64,000 bases of DNA from Maribacter sp. HTCC2170 (GCF_000153165.2 NC_014472.1:2662001-2726000); one strand, 5' to 3'. Counted from the first letter of the stretch, positions 47,350 through 56,190 are shown. The notes: generated by a model from the letters alone, not told the origin. A program made the numbers and translations.

Positions 47350-47682
47350 CTATGAAGCAATAGGAGGGCCACGTAAGGCAAAATGAAGTTTTTGATATTT
47401 ACTTAAAAAGGTGTATTGAGAAGTAATTTCTTTAGGGTTATGAACAGTCAGAGGATCGGGAGCCTCAGTCAAAGACGAGCTAAATTGAGGTGACAGATTA
47501 AAATCTTGAAAGTCACAATCCAGTTCAACTTCATGTAAATGCAGTTCACCAACAGCCTCACAAACAAAATGTTTGTGTTCATTTAAGGCATGGGACAGTT
47601 TTACTATTGTTGGTGTAAACAAAAACACGATCAATAGTATTGATAGAATAGCTATGAAATCTTTTTGTCGAAATAATTTCAT
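47350..47682 (-). CDS. Small Cys/His-rich exported protein upstream of the TonB receptor, unknown
   Basis: 110 residues, no family recognised. One N-terminal hydrophobic segment (FIAILSILLIVFLFTPTIVKLSHAL) is followed by HKHFVCEAVGELHLHEVELDC, with two Cys and five His in about 25 residues, a plausible periplasmic metal site. It is 47 bases upstream of the TonB receptor start on the same strand, so the two are probably co-transcribed. A role in metal handling or sensing is inferred. The other metal locus in this window (CzcA-TolC) also begins with a small His-rich exported protein. Confidence 0.65.
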   Translation of the reverse strand: MKLFRQKDFIAILSILLIVFLFTPTIVKLSHALNEHKHFVCEAVGELHLHEVELDCDFQDFNLSPQFSSSLTEAPDPLTVHNPKEITSQYTFLSKYQKLHFALRGPPIAS

Positions 47683-47734
47683 TCCTCAAATTTAACCATA
47701 ATTTATGTTTAAATTCTGTTAAGAAAAGGGTAAT

Positions 47735-48037
47735 TTATTTGAGAAGAAAACCTAATCCAATTCGTCGTAACATCTTTTTCTCAAAATTCCAGAAAAATTT
47801 AAATTGACCAAAAAGCCACCCAAAAACCACTAACAAAACCTGATAAATTGGGAAGATAAGTAGGATGCGGATTATCCAATACAACCAAGCATTTGTCGTT
47901 TCTCTATCAAGACCGATCAAATCGGTGACCGGTGCGGCTAACTTTGCAGCAGCAGAACCCGTTACCGCAAATACGATAAAAATCATAATAATCTGAAAAT
48001 TGGATTCAATGCCCCAACGCTGCTTTAATTTCTCCAT
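47735..48037 (-). CDS. Small membrane protein, possibly DUF6787-type
   Basis: 100 residues with two to three membrane segments (QIIMIFIVFAVTGSAAAKL; WLYWIIRILLIFPIYQVLLVVFGWLFG) and a basic C-terminus (FEKKMLRRIGLGFLLK). I believe such proteins are conserved in Flavobacteriaceae beside the following lipoprotein gene, but I cannot give a function; the DUF number is from memory. It lies 32 bases after that gene on the same strand, suggesting an operon. Confidence 0.65.
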   Translation of the reverse strand: MEKLKQRWGIESNFQIIMIFIVFAVTGSAAAKLAAPVTDLIGLDRETTNAWLYWIIRILLIFPIYQVLLVVFGWLFGQFKFFWNFEKKMLRRIGLGFLLK

Positions 48038-48069
48038 TTCGGGATTTTGTTAAAGCGCAAATATACTTT

Positions 48070-48528
48070 TTAAATCCGAGGGACAAAAGGCCCTAAGCGT
48101 TGGTTGTATTTACGTTGAAAATATATAAAATAATTATGGAGTTTATAATTGACTTCATATCCATAATCAATAGTTGGGGAATAGTCTATTCGTAGTTCGT
48201 ACAAATTTGCATTAAAGCGCTGTGGTTGCAAAACACGTTGATTCCACTCAATTACATATTGATGGTTACGGTTTTCCAAGTAAGATTGTGTGTAATAACC
48301 TTCTGGCCTGGCAATGGTCTGCAACCAAACATTGAAACCAGGTTCAATAATTATGATTTCATATTCCGTCTTATCACTGGAAATGGTAATCGTATCACCT
48401 TCTTGTTGTTTAAAGGCCATTTTCTCATCTTCAGAAACCGTAATGGCTTCTTTGCTGGTACCGCAACTGCTGGCGATTATTAGAATTGTGAATAAAAGTC
48501 CGCCTGTCTTAAGAATTAATTTTTTCAT
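48070..48528 (-). CDS. Small conserved lipoprotein (DUF6146-like)
   Basis: 152 residues. The signal ends IIASSCGTSK with lipidated Cys22. The remainder has a conserved-looking core with EPGFNVWLQTIARPEGYYTQSYLENRN and EVNYKLHNYFIYFQRKYNQRLGPFVPR. I associate it with the flavobacterial DUF6146 family, function unknown, but this is from memory. It precedes the small membrane protein gene by 32 bases. Confidence 0.7.
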   Translation of the reverse strand: MKKLILKTGGLLFTILIIASSCGTSKEAITVSEDEKMAFKQQEGDTITISSDKTEYEIIIIEPGFNVWLQTIARPEGYYTQSYLENRNHQYVIEWNQRVLQPQRFNANLYELRIDYSPTIDYGYEVNYKLHNYFIYFQRKYNQRLGPFVPRI

Positions 48529-48579
48529 TTCAATAGCTTTTTTATGTAAGTATGCTCACTATCAGTCAGTTTGATAATG

Positions 48580-48598
48580 AACTCCTTACGGAGTTTTT
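48580..48598 (+). terminator. Terminator-like hairpin on the plus strand without an obvious gene
   Basis: Stem AACTCC/GGAGTT with loop TTAC, followed by a short T-run, oriented to stop a plus-strand transcript. The genes on both sides are on the minus strand. Confidence 0.35.
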
Positions 48599-48610
48599 GT
48601 AGAAAGATAC

Positions 48611-48640
48611 AAAAAAAGCCGGTTGAAAACTCAACCGGCC
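48611..48640 (-). terminator. Intrinsic terminator of the DUF937 gene
   Basis: A perfect 9-bp stem GCCGGTTGA/TCAACCGGC with loop AAAC (48618-48639), followed on the minus strand by seven T. Confidence 0.88.
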
Positions 48641-48665
48641 ATACAATTACATTTGGTAATATTAT

Positions 48666-49298
48666 TTATTTTCCGAATAAGCCTCCTAAAAGTCCTCCGA
48701 GACCACCTTTTTTACCTCCACTGTTCATTACCATACCGGCAACGTCATCCAAAATGCTCCCGTCACCATCAGCATCTAACAAAGTGGTAATAAGGCTTTG
48801 GTTTTGCTTTGGTTGACCTCCTAGCATTCCTCCAAGTAAACTATTTAAACCACTTGCGTCACTAACATTGTTTTGCGCTTTTTGTTTTCCTAAAAAGCCC
48901 ATTACTATAGGAGCTGCAATTTTTAGGATGTTGGCAATAGAGCCTGCATCCATTCCTGATTTTTGACTCAAAGCGTTTTCTACCTGGGGTTGTTTGCCTC
49001 CAAAAACGTGGCCCAATATTCCGGCGCCATCGCTCATTACAGAGTCATCAACTCCGCCACCGAACAATCCACCTAAATCATCAAGGATTCCACCACTGTG
49101 TTTTGAAGAAAGTGCATTCATTAAGCCCTCTGCTCCTTGAGGTGAAGAAACGTTCTTTTTCATAGCTCCCAATAAAAGAGGCATAGCCATGCTAAGTACG
49201 TCCGCAGTTTTGTTTTCTGGCTGCCCTGTTTGCCCAGCAACACCGCTAATTAATTGTTTGCCCATAGGGCTGTTTAGTAAATCTAATAATCCAGACAT
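48666..49298 (-). CDS. DUF937-family protein
   Basis: 210 residues. The DUF937 features are SGLLDLLNSPMGKQLISGVAGQTGQ at the start, followed by VLSMAMPLLLGAMKKN, and Gly-rich helical repeats (GGIFD/GILGHVFGGKQPQVENALSQKSGMDAG). The C-terminus is glycine- and lysine-rich (GGKKGGLGGLLGGLFGK). No signal peptide, so it is cytoplasmic. The family's function is unknown. It ends at a strong terminator and begins 80 bases after the SerA-like gene, so it may share that operon. Confidence 0.85.
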   Translation of the reverse strand: MSGLLDLLNSPMGKQLISGVAGQTGQPENKTADVLSMAMPLLLGAMKKNVSSPQGAEGLMNALSSKHSGGILDDLGGLFGGGVDDSVMSDGAGILGHVFGGKQPQVENALSQKSGMDAGSIANILKIAAPIVMGFLGKQKAQNNVSDASGLNSLLGGMLGGQPKQNQSLITTLLDADGDGSILDDVAGMVMNSGGKKGGLGGLLGGLFGK

Positions 49299-49378
49299 GT
49301 TATGTTATAGTTAATTTGTTAATACGTTTTGTAATGTACAAAAAGTGTTCCAGTATTAAAATCTCGAAATGCAAAATA

Positions 49379-50329
49379 TTATTTCAAAAGAGAAATAATC
49401 TGCGAAGCCAGTTCACTACCTATTCTATCTTGTGCTTCACCCGTTGCTGCACCTATATGAGGGGTCAAAGAAATCTGTGGATGCATAAGGATTTTAATTT
49501 CTGGTTTAGGTTCTGATTCAAAAACATCTAACCCAGCGAATGATACTTTGCCTTCTTCAAGGGCATCGACCAAAGCTACTTCATCAATAACCCCACCACG
49601 CGCTGCATTTACAAGACCTACACCATTTTTCATTATGCTGAATTCGTCTTTGCCTATGACATATTCTTTTTGCGCAGGTACATGAAGAGAAATGAAATCA
49701 GCGTTTTGCAATAGTTCTGATTTTGATTTACTTACAAAATCAAAAGAGACTTTTTGTCCATCGAAGAAGGGTAGTTCTATTGATGCCTTTTCAATAAAAG
49801 GATCGGAGTATATTACCTTCATTCCTATACCCAAAGCTATTTTTGCCGTTGCTTGACCAATTCTCCCAAAGCCAATCACTCCTAAAGTTTTTCCTCTTAA
49901 CTCAGAACCACCGGCATAGGATTTTTTAAGTTGTTTGAACTTGCTATCACCCTCCAAAGGCATATTCCTATTGGCATCATATAAGAAACGTACTCCGCCA
50001 AATAAATGGGCAAATACCAGTTCGGCCACAGATTCAGAAGAAGCGGCTGGGGTATTGATTACATGTAACCCTTTTTCTTTTGCATAGGCCACGTCAATAT
50101 TGTCCATACCAACACCACCACGCCCAATTAGTTTGAGAGAAGGGCAATTGTCTATGATATCTTTGCGAACCTGGGTTGCACTGCGAACCAACAAACCAGC
50201 AATTTGATTTTCATTGATGAATTCCTTTAATTGTTCTTGTGCAACAGTTGTTGTGCTAATTTCAAAACCAGCTGCTTCAAGTTCATTGATGCCAGTTTGA
50301 GAGATACCGTCGTTTGCTAAAATTTTCAT
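49379..50329 (-). CDS. serA: D-3-phosphoglycerate dehydrogenase-like 2-hydroxyacid dehydrogenase (SerA-type, no ACT domain)
   Basis: 316 residues from the ATG at 50329; a longer frame would overlap serC. D-2-hydroxyacid dehydrogenase features: GRGGVGMDNIDVAYAKEKG, NAD-binding VIGFGRIGQATAKIA, catalytic Arg in NAARGGVIDE, Glu in VFESEPKPE and His in TPHIGAATGEAQDRIG. There is no C-terminal ACT domain, so no serine feedback by that route. It lies 16 bases after serC, which argues for serine synthesis: oxidation of 3-phosphoglycerate to phosphohydroxypyruvate. A 4-phosphoerythronate (PdxB-like) role in pyridoxal phosphate synthesis is possible for this pair. Confidence 0.85.
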   Translation of the reverse strand: MKILANDGISQTGINELEAAGFEISTTTVAQEQLKEFINENQIAGLLVRSATQVRKDIIDNCPSLKLIGRGGVGMDNIDVAYAKEKGLHVINTPAASSESVAELVFAHLFGGVRFLYDANRNMPLEGDSKFKQLKKSYAGGSELRGKTLGVIGFGRIGQATAKIALGIGMKVIYSDPFIEKASIELPFFDGQKVSFDFVSKSKSELLQNADFISLHVPAQKEYVIGKDEFSIMKNGVGLVNAARGGVIDEVALVDALEEGKVSFAGLDVFESEPKPEIKILMHPQISLTPHIGAATGEAQDRIGSELASQIISLLK

Positions 50330-50345
50330 ACTATTTACTTGTTGG

Positions 50346-51410
50346 TTAGCCTTTTCTTTCCATTTCACTCATTATGTCTACCAATACACCCACACTTTCC
50401 AGAGATAAGGCATTGTACATAGAAGCTCTATAACCTCCAACAGAACGGTGTCCGTTCAATCCATTTATACCCGCTTCTTTCCACATATTGTCAAAGGTTT
50501 CCTTTAAACTATCATTTGATAAATTGAAAGTGACATTCATGTTTGATCTATCCTCTTTTTTTGCAAAACCTTTAAAAACAGGGTTCAACTCTATCTCAGA
50601 ATATAAGAGCTGCGCTTTTTTCTCATTAACCTCTTCAATTGCAGAAATTCCACCTAAGTTCTTAAGCCATTCCAATGTCAACATAGAAGTATAAATTGCA
50701 AAAACAGATGGAGTATTGAACATGCTGTCTTTGTTTAGATGAACCTTATAATCCAACATTGCAGGAATTTTTCTTGATACTTTGCCCAATATATCTTCTT
50801 TGATAACAACCAAAGTAGTTCCTGCAGGGCCCATATTTTTTTGCGCTCCCGCATATATTAAGTCAAACTGAGAAAAATCCAACTGTCTTGAAAAAATATC
50901 AGAACTCATATCGCATACCAAAGGAGCATCAATTTTAGGGAACTTCTTTAGCTGAGTCCCAAAAATGGTGTTGTTGGATGTTAGATGTAAATAATCCAAG
51001 TCTTTTGGGATATTGTATCCTTTTGGAATATAATTGAAGTTTTCATCCTTCGAAGAACCGACCTCAATGATCTCACCAAAAAGTCTAGCCTCTTTTATTG
51101 CTTTATCACTCCAAGTTCCAGTATTTAAGTACCCGGCTTTTGTTTCCAATAGGTTGTAGGCAACCATCAAAAATTCAAGACTGGCACCTCCTTGTAAGAA
51201 CAATGCCTTATAGCCTTTACCTTCTAGCCCAAGAAGCTCTAGGGCAAGTGAACGTGCCTTTTCCATTACCTCAACAAAATCTTTGCTTCTATGCGAAACT
51301 TCAATAAGTGAAAGGCCTGAGCCATTAAAATCCATTATGGCCTCAGAGGCTTTTAACAATACCTCTTGTGGTAGAACACAAGGACCTGCACTAAAATTAT
51401 GTCTCTTCAT
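50346..51410 (-). CDS. serC: Phosphoserine aminotransferase
   Basis: 354 residues, typical of SerC, a class V aminotransferase. NFSAGPCVLPQEVL at the start, FLQGGASLEF, the PLP lysine in YAGAQKNMGPAGT and GHRSVGGYRASMYNAL at the end are all characteristic. It converts 3-phosphohydroxypyruvate to phosphoserine, and in some bacteria also serves pyridoxal phosphate synthesis. It sits between the LuxC-like reductase gene (75 bases upstream) and the SerA-like gene (16 bases downstream). Confidence 0.96.
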   Translation of the reverse strand: MKRHNFSAGPCVLPQEVLLKASEAIMDFNGSGLSLIEVSHRSKDFVEVMEKARSLALELLGLEGKGYKALFLQGGASLEFLMVAYNLLETKAGYLNTGTWSDKAIKEARLFGEIIEVGSSKDENFNYIPKGYNIPKDLDYLHLTSNNTIFGTQLKKFPKIDAPLVCDMSSDIFSRQLDFSQFDLIYAGAQKNMGPAGTTLVVIKEDILGKVSRKIPAMLDYKVHLNKDSMFNTPSVFAIYTSMLTLEWLKNLGGISAIEEVNEKKAQLLYSEIELNPVFKGFAKKEDRSNMNVTFNLSNDSLKETFDNMWKEAGINGLNGHRSVGGYRASMYNALSLESVGVLVDIMSEMERKG

Positions 51411-51485
51411 TTTCTTGTCAAATTTAAGACCTTAAAGGTCATGAATAAAATGGGAACTATTGGTATGTTTTACGTAATAATTACG

Positions 51486-52532
51486 CTATGTTTTTAACAG
51501 GAATTCAACAGTGTCGACACCATCTGCATAATCGGTCAAACTTGGCTTTTGAGTTTTACCGAATTTGATTTCATCTTCGAGAATACCATTGCCAACAACA
51601 CACTGTATCTTCTTTTTATCTGTTAATAGATGTTGTTTTAACTTATTCAATTCGTCGTATTCTTCATAAAAGAGTGTTGCAATTGGCGAAGAATAACTTT
51701 TGTCTTCTTTGAGCATTAAAAATCCATTTTCCAAAATATTGAACTCACTCATCAAATAAACAGCTTTGTTGTAATCGTAATTGTTTGCGTACTTGACCTG
51801 ATTTATTATGGGGTTAAAATCAAAAATGGCCTCAAAGAATTTTTTAAATTCATACCCTTTGGGTACAAATACTTTTGAAACACTGCGACAGCCTAAACCG
51901 TAATACCTAAAAATATCCTCGCCTAAAGCATTTAATTCCTCAGTGGACTCTTTTCCCGTTAGAACCGCTACAGAATTTCGATTTTTACGAATTACATTGG
52001 GCTTATTTCCAAAATAATGCTCAAAGTAGCGAGCCGTATTATCACTACCTGTAGCAATTACTGCATCAAAATGATCTAGTTTTCCTTCTGTGAATTCAAT
52101 TGCATTTTCAAACACTGATGATTGTTTCTTTAAAAAATCTGCGATAAAGGGAAGTAATATGGCATCGTTGGAAGATAACTTTATAAGGACCTTATTACCT
52201 GAAAGTAACACTGATAAAAAATCGTGGAATCCTACCAGAGGAATATTACCTGCCATTATTAAGGCAACGGTCTTAGGTTTGCTATTCTTTAGGTTATACC
52301 GGGATAACCATTGTTCCAGTTTCTTCTTAGTTAACAGCACTCCCCAATTATCAAGAGCATAAACAATGTTTTCTTTGGTAAACCATCCGTTTTTATGATT
52401 TGCAAGTGAAATGACGTCCTCTAATTTAGAGGACCATTCATCCATTTCTTCTTTTTTATCGATTTCGCAAAATGCTCTAAAGAATTCTCCGAGTTCAATA
52501 ATTGCATTTATTCTTTCTTTCCGGTTGTCCAT
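51486..52532 (-). CDS. LuxC-like acyl-CoA reductase family protein (aldehyde dehydrogenase superfamily)
   Basis: 348 residues, shorter than LuxC itself. The LuxC-type core is visible: VALIMAGNIPLVGFHDFLSVLLSGNKVLIKLSS, ATGSDNTARYFEHYF, and the catalytic Cys215 in YYGLGCRSVSKVFVP. Family members reduce acyl-CoA to aldehyde, but in this short bacteroidotan form the substrate is unknown. It is the first gene of the group leading to serC and a SerA-like gene, and is divergent from the ferredoxin gene, with which it shares an 87-base promoter region. Confidence 0.82.
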   Translation of the reverse strand: MDNRKERINAIIELGEFFRAFCEIDKKEEMDEWSSKLEDVISLANHKNGWFTKENIVYALDNWGVLLTKKKLEQWLSRYNLKNSKPKTVALIMAGNIPLVGFHDFLSVLLSGNKVLIKLSSNDAILLPFIADFLKKQSSVFENAIEFTEGKLDHFDAVIATGSDNTARYFEHYFGNKPNVIRKNRNSVAVLTGKESTEELNALGEDIFRYYGLGCRSVSKVFVPKGYEFKKFFEAIFDFNPIINQVKYANNYDYNKAVYLMSEFNILENGFLMLKEDKSYSSPIATLFYEEYDELNKLKQHLLTDKKKIQCVVGNGILEDEIKFGKTQKPSLTDYADGVDTVEFLLKT

Positions 52533-52536
52533 AATA

Positions 52537-52568
52537 TTTGTGCAGAAATCTAATTGCGTTTACCTTTG
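52537..52568 (+). promoter_or_regulatory. Promoter of the ferredoxin gene
   Basis: TTTG at 52537-52540, a 20-base spacer and a perfect -7 box TACCTTTG at 52561-52568. The leader is about 45 bases. Confidence 0.65.
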
Positions 52569-52570
52569 CG

Positions 52571-52578
52571 CAAAAATA
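52571..52578 (-). promoter_or_regulatory. Candidate -7 box of the LuxC-like gene, abutting the ferredoxin promoter
   Basis: CAAAAATA on the plus strand reads TATTTTTG on the minus strand. It starts 2 bases beyond the ferredoxin -7 box, so polymerase could hardly occupy both at once. No matching TTG was found. Confidence 0.4.
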
Positions 52579-52619
52579 AGCATGCTGAATCTAATTCAGT
52601 TTAAAAGAAAAAGAAAATT

Positions 52620-52973
52620 ATGGCAATTATAATAACTGATGAGTGTATAAATTGTGGAGCTTGCGAGCCTGAATGTCCGAATACCGCTATTTATGAGGGT
52701 GCGGACGAATGGCGATATAGCGATGGGACTTCTTTGGAAGGTGATTTGGTTCTGCCAAATGGAAAATCGGTCAATGCTGGAGATGCACAAGAACCTGTTA
52801 GCGATGAGCTTTATTACATTGTGCCCGATAAATGTACCGAATGTAAGGGATTTCATGATGAGCCACAGTGTGCAGCAGTTTGTCCCGTAGATTGTTGTGT
52901 ACCTGATGATGACCAAGTAGAGACAGAGGAGGAGCTTCTAGGTAAGCAGAAATTCATGCATCCAGAGGATTAA
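52620..52973 (+). CDS. 2[4Fe-4S] ferredoxin, Alvin type
   Basis: 117 residues. The first cluster motif is [12 protein letters not shown]; the second is [18 protein letters not shown], with the 8-residue insert between the second and third Cys typical of Allochromatium/Azotobacter-type ferredoxins of low potential. A 40-residue insert separates the motifs and an acidic tail follows. It carries electrons in the cytoplasm. Its partner is unknown; the divergent LuxC-like reductase is the nearest redox enzyme. Confidence 0.92.
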   Translation: MAIIITDECINCGACEPECPNTAIYEGADEWRYSDGTSLEGDLVLPNGKSVNAGDAQEPVSDELYYIVPDKCTECKGFHDEPQCAAVCPVDCCVPDDDQVETEEELLGKQKFMHPED

Positions 52974-52979
52974 AAACAA

Positions 52980-53774
52980 TCAGATTTTATTTTGAACGAT
53001 TTTGGCCGCTATTTCTTTTAGAAACTTAGCGCAGACCATGGCCGTCATTCCATTTATATCTCGAGATGGGTTGTATTCTACAATATCGGCTCCTATAACT
53101 GGGCTATTAATATTTTGAATTATATGAAGTACATCCCTTGTGCTTAAACCACCCGGTTCATGGTGAGATACACCAGGGGCGAAGGCAGGGTCTAAGGCAT
53201 CAATATCCAATGATATGTATATGGGGGCATCAAATTTAGGTAAGGCACCTATATTAAAATCTTTCATTTGAATGATTTCAACTCCATATTTATCCGCTTG
53301 CTCTTTTTGATGTTTTGATAATGTTCTAATACCTACCTGAACCAAACGATTGACCAATTTGTCTTCCATAATCCGGGCAAAAGGGCAGGCGTGCGAGTAT
53401 TTATCACCTTCAAATTCATGATATAGGTCACTATGGGCATCAATATGTAGAATACTTACCGGACCATATGTGTTGGTCATGGCTTTTATAATAGGGTATG
53501 TAATTGAATGATCACCACCTAGGGTAATCAAAGGTTGGTCTGTGATTAAATTTTTCTGCGTGATTCTTTCGATTTCAAAATACTTCTCAATTGCGAAATC
53601 ACCCTTATCATTAAAGCTTTCAGGACGTAGTTCCAACCCTGATTCGGTAAAATAATTTGCGGAATCACTGTTATAGGCTTTTCTGATCAAAGGAGGAGCC
53701 AAGGCAGGACCTTGCATAAAAGATGATTTTGCATCAAACAATATACCCTGTAATCCTATTTTATCACTTTTCAT
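52980..53774 (-). CDS. Ureohydrolase family enzyme (agmatinase/arginase-like)
   Basis: 264 residues with the complete binuclear manganese site of the arginase fold: GGDHS, DAHSDLYHEF and SLDIDALDPAFAPG. The substrate loop SHHEPGGLSTRD differs from classical arginase (GTGTP) and resembles agmatinase-like members. It hydrolyses a guanidino compound such as agmatine or arginine with release of urea; the exact substrate is not fixed by sequence alone. It converges on the ferredoxin gene with a 6-base gap. Confidence 0.85.
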   Translation of the reverse strand: MKSDKIGLQGILFDAKSSFMQGPALAPPLIRKAYNSDSANYFTESGLELRPESFNDKGDFAIEKYFEIERITQKNLITDQPLITLGGDHSITYPIIKAMTNTYGPVSILHIDAHSDLYHEFEGDKYSHACPFARIMEDKLVNRLVQVGIRTLSKHQKEQADKYGVEIIQMKDFNIGALPKFDAPIYISLDIDALDPAFAPGVSHHEPGGLSTRDVLHIIQNINSPVIGADIVEYNPSRDINGMTAMVCAKFLKEIAAKIVQNKI

Positions 53775-53861
53775 AGACCCTTAATTAATGTGGTTTACTG
53801 TGAATTAAAGGTAATAAGTTATTTGTTTTCAGAACAGCGAGAATTATATGCTGTTAAGATC

Positions 53862-53869
53862 TATATTTG
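53862..53869 (+). promoter_or_regulatory. Candidate -7 box of ychF
   Basis: TATATTTG, a perfect TAnnTTTG match, lies 22 bases before the ychF start; transcription would begin about 15 bases before the ATG. No TTG at the usual distance. Confidence 0.4.
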
Positions 53870-53891
53870 CACCGTTTTTAAATAGTCTATA

Positions 53892-54986
53892 ATGAAAGCT
53901 GGTATCGTAGGTCTTCCTAATGTTGGTAAATCAACACTTTTCAATTGTCTGTCTAATGCGAAGGCGCAAAGTGCGAATTTTCCATTCTGTACAATCGAAC
54001 CTAATATAGGTGTGGTAAATGTTCCTGACTCAAGATTGGAGAAACTTGAATCACTTGTGAACCCAGAAAGAGTTTTACCCGCCACGGTCGAAATTGTTGA
54101 TATTGCTGGTTTGGTAAAAGGGGCAAGTAAGGGTGAAGGTCTTGGAAATCAGTTCCTAGGTAATATTCGTGAAACTGATGCCATATTGCATGTATTGCGT
54201 TGTTTTGACAATGACAACATTGTTCATGTTGACGGATCAGTCAATCCCATTCGAGATAAGGAGACCATTGATATGGAGCTGCAGTTGAAAGATTTGGAAA
54301 CTGTGGACAAGAAACTTGACAAGGTTAAAAGAGCCGCGAAAACAGGGGATAAAGAAGCTCAAAAGGAAGAGGTAGCTTTGTTGAAGATAAAAGAAGGTCT
54401 TGAATCTGGAGTATCCGTCAGGGCGATTGAACTTTCTGATGATGATAAAAGAGACTATGTTAGACCATTACAGTTTATAACAGATAAACCAGTGATGTAT
54501 GTGTGCAATGTTGACGAAGAAGCTGCTGTTTCAGGGAATGCATATGTTGAAAAGGTAAAATCGGCTGTAGCCAATGAAAATGCTGAAGTCGTTGTTCTCG
54601 CTGTGGGAACCGAAGCAGATATTACCGAATTGGAAACCTACGAGGAACGCCAAATGTTTTTGGAGGATCTTGGTTTATCAGAACCTGGATCGGCCAAGTT
54701 GATTCGTGGGGCCTATAAATTACTTGATTTAGAAACATATTTCACCGCTGGGGAAAAAGAAGTCCGAGCTTGGACAATTCCTGTTGGTGCCACTGCCCCT
54801 CAAGCAGCAGGTGTAATTCATACCGACTTTGAGAAAGGGTTCATTCGTGCTGAGGTGATAGCATATGATGATTATGTAAAATATGGTAGCGAAGCCAAAG
54901 TGAAGGAAGCCGGAAAAATGAGGGTCGAGGGTAAGGATTATGTCGTTCGTGATGGCGATGTTATGCATTTTAGATTCAATGTGTAG
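53892..54986 (+). CDS. ychF: Redox-regulated ATPase YchF (Obg-related)
   Basis: 364 residues, standard for YchF. P-loop GLPNVGKS (7-14), G2 region [21 protein letters not shown]3 [17 protein letters not shown], and NVDEE in place of the NKxD guanine motif, which is why this family prefers ATP. The C-terminal TGS-like domain ends [13 protein letters not shown]. It binds ribosomes and is linked to stress responses. Single gene with its own -7 box. Confidence 0.97.
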   Translation: MKAGIVGLPNVGKSTLFNCLSNAKAQSANFPFCTIEPNIGVVNVPDSRLEKLESLVNPERVLPATVEIVDIAGLVKGASKGEGLGNQFLGNIRETDAILHVLRCFDNDNIVHVDGSVNPIRDKETIDMELQLKDLETVDKKLDKVKRAAKTGDKEAQKEEVALLKIKEGLESGVSVRAIELSDDDKRDYVRPLQFITDKPVMYVCNVDEEAAVSGNAYVEKVKSAVANENAEVVVLAVGTEADITELETYEERQMFLEDLGLSEPGSAKLIRGAYKLLDLETYFTAGEKEVRAWTIPVGATAPQAAGVIHTDFEKGFIRAEVIAYDDYVKYGSEAKVKEAGKMRVEGKDYVVRDGDVMHFRFNV

Positions 54987-55072
54987 CAGTAACTATACAT
55001 TTTTCAACATTCAACATTTTTTTGATTTCAACTGGGTATTGTAATTCCAAGGAATCCCATACTTTAGAGTAA

Positions 55073-55091
55073 ACTAAAACTTTTAGTTTGG
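55073..55091. repeat. Short perfect inverted repeat before the EamA gene
   Basis: AAACTAAAA and TTTTAGTTT with a single base between them, ending 4 bases before the ATG at 55096. It may be an operator or chance; no T-run follows. Confidence 0.4.
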
Positions 55092-55095
55092 CCGT

Positions 55096-55992
55096 ATGAC
55101 TAAAAAAGTATCGGTCACAGGCGGCGGTGTATTATTTGCCATTGTTGGGGTTGTTTTGTTTTCCGCAAAGGCCGTAATGGTTAAGATGGCATATGAGTAT
55201 AACATAGACCATTTGAGCTTGCTGCTATTTCGAATGATTTTTGCATTTCCGTTTTATTTAGTAATAGCTTTTTGGAAAAGACCTTTACACCCTAAAGAGA
55301 TTGGGAAAAGGGATTATCTGTGGGTTGTGTTTTTTGGGTTTATAGGGTATTATCTCGCCAGTTTGTTCGATTTTATGGGCTTACAATACTTAAAGGCAGG
55401 TTTGGAGCGTATAATCCTTTTTATCTACCCGACCATTGTTGTGCTTTTATCATGGATTATCTTTAAAAATAGAATAACCAGATTGCAGGCCTTGGCCATC
55501 GCAGTTACATATATTGGAGTTTTAATAACGTTTTGGAATGAGGTTGGCATTAGTGGTGATTCCATAGTTTTTGGAGCTTTCTTGATTTTCTTAAGCGCTT
55601 TTACTTACGCTTCCTATTTAGTTGGCAGTGGTTGGTTGATTCCTAAATTTGGAGCTGTACAATTTACTGCATACGCCATGATAGTATCTACTATTTGCGT
55701 TGTTCTACATTATGTTTTTGTAAATGGATTTTATCTTGCCAATTACCCAAATGAAGTGTATTTGTTAGGGTTCATGATGGCAATTTTTTCAACCTTAATA
55801 CCTTCCTTCCTTGTTTCTGCGGCCATAAACCGCCTTGGCGCATCTACCTTTTCAATATTTGGAAGTTTAGGCCCTGTTTCGACTATTGTTTTGGCATTTT
55901 TCTTTCTGGGTGAACAAATCTCGCAACTACAATTTTTTGGGATGCTGGTGGTAATCTGCGGAGTTATATTGGTTTCAAGGAAGAAAGCTTGA
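55096..55992 (+). CDS. EamA/DMT-family transporter
   Basis: 298 residues with ten membrane helices in two EamA halves (first about 10-140, second about 155-295); the second half ends GPVSTIVLAFFFLGEQISQLQFFGMLVVICGVILVSRKK, the conserved last three helices. Members export amino acids, sugars or other small metabolites; the substrate cannot be told. It follows ychF by 109 bases. Confidence 0.88.
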   Translation: MTKKVSVTGGGVLFAIVGVVLFSAKAVMVKMAYEYNIDHLSLLLFRMIFAFPFYLVIAFWKRPLHPKEIGKRDYLWVVFFGFIGYYLASLFDFMGLQYLKAGLERIILFIYPTIVVLLSWIIFKNRITRLQALAIAVTYIGVLITFWNEVGISGDSIVFGAFLIFLSAFTYASYLVGSGWLIPKFGAVQFTAYAMIVSTICVVLHYVFVNGFYLANYPNEVYLLGFMMAIFSTLIPSFLVSAAINRLGASTFSIFGSLGPVSTIVLAFFFLGEQISQLQFFGMLVVICGVILVSRKKA

Positions 55993-56190
55993 GTACATAT
56001 TTCAGTTTATGAACCTGAACCTTGCAGAGATCGGGTTTTATTGTAGAAGCTCAAATCGCAAACATTTAGTCCGTGTCCCATTTAATAATATCAACAAAAA
56101 TGGTACTTTCGTTGTTAATTACTTTCCGAGCTAAGTACTTTGATTTTTGCTTTGAAATTTTATATTAGCAGGGATAAACCCTGACCCGTT

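Noticed and set aside
47687-47694. Perfect minus-strand TAAATTTG before the small Cys/His protein gene
   Set aside because: Same problem: transcription would start at the ATG itself.
51429-51441. Palindrome GACCTTAAAGGTC between the LuxC-like gene and serC as a terminator or operator
   Set aside because: Short, AT-rich and without a T-run; could be chance.
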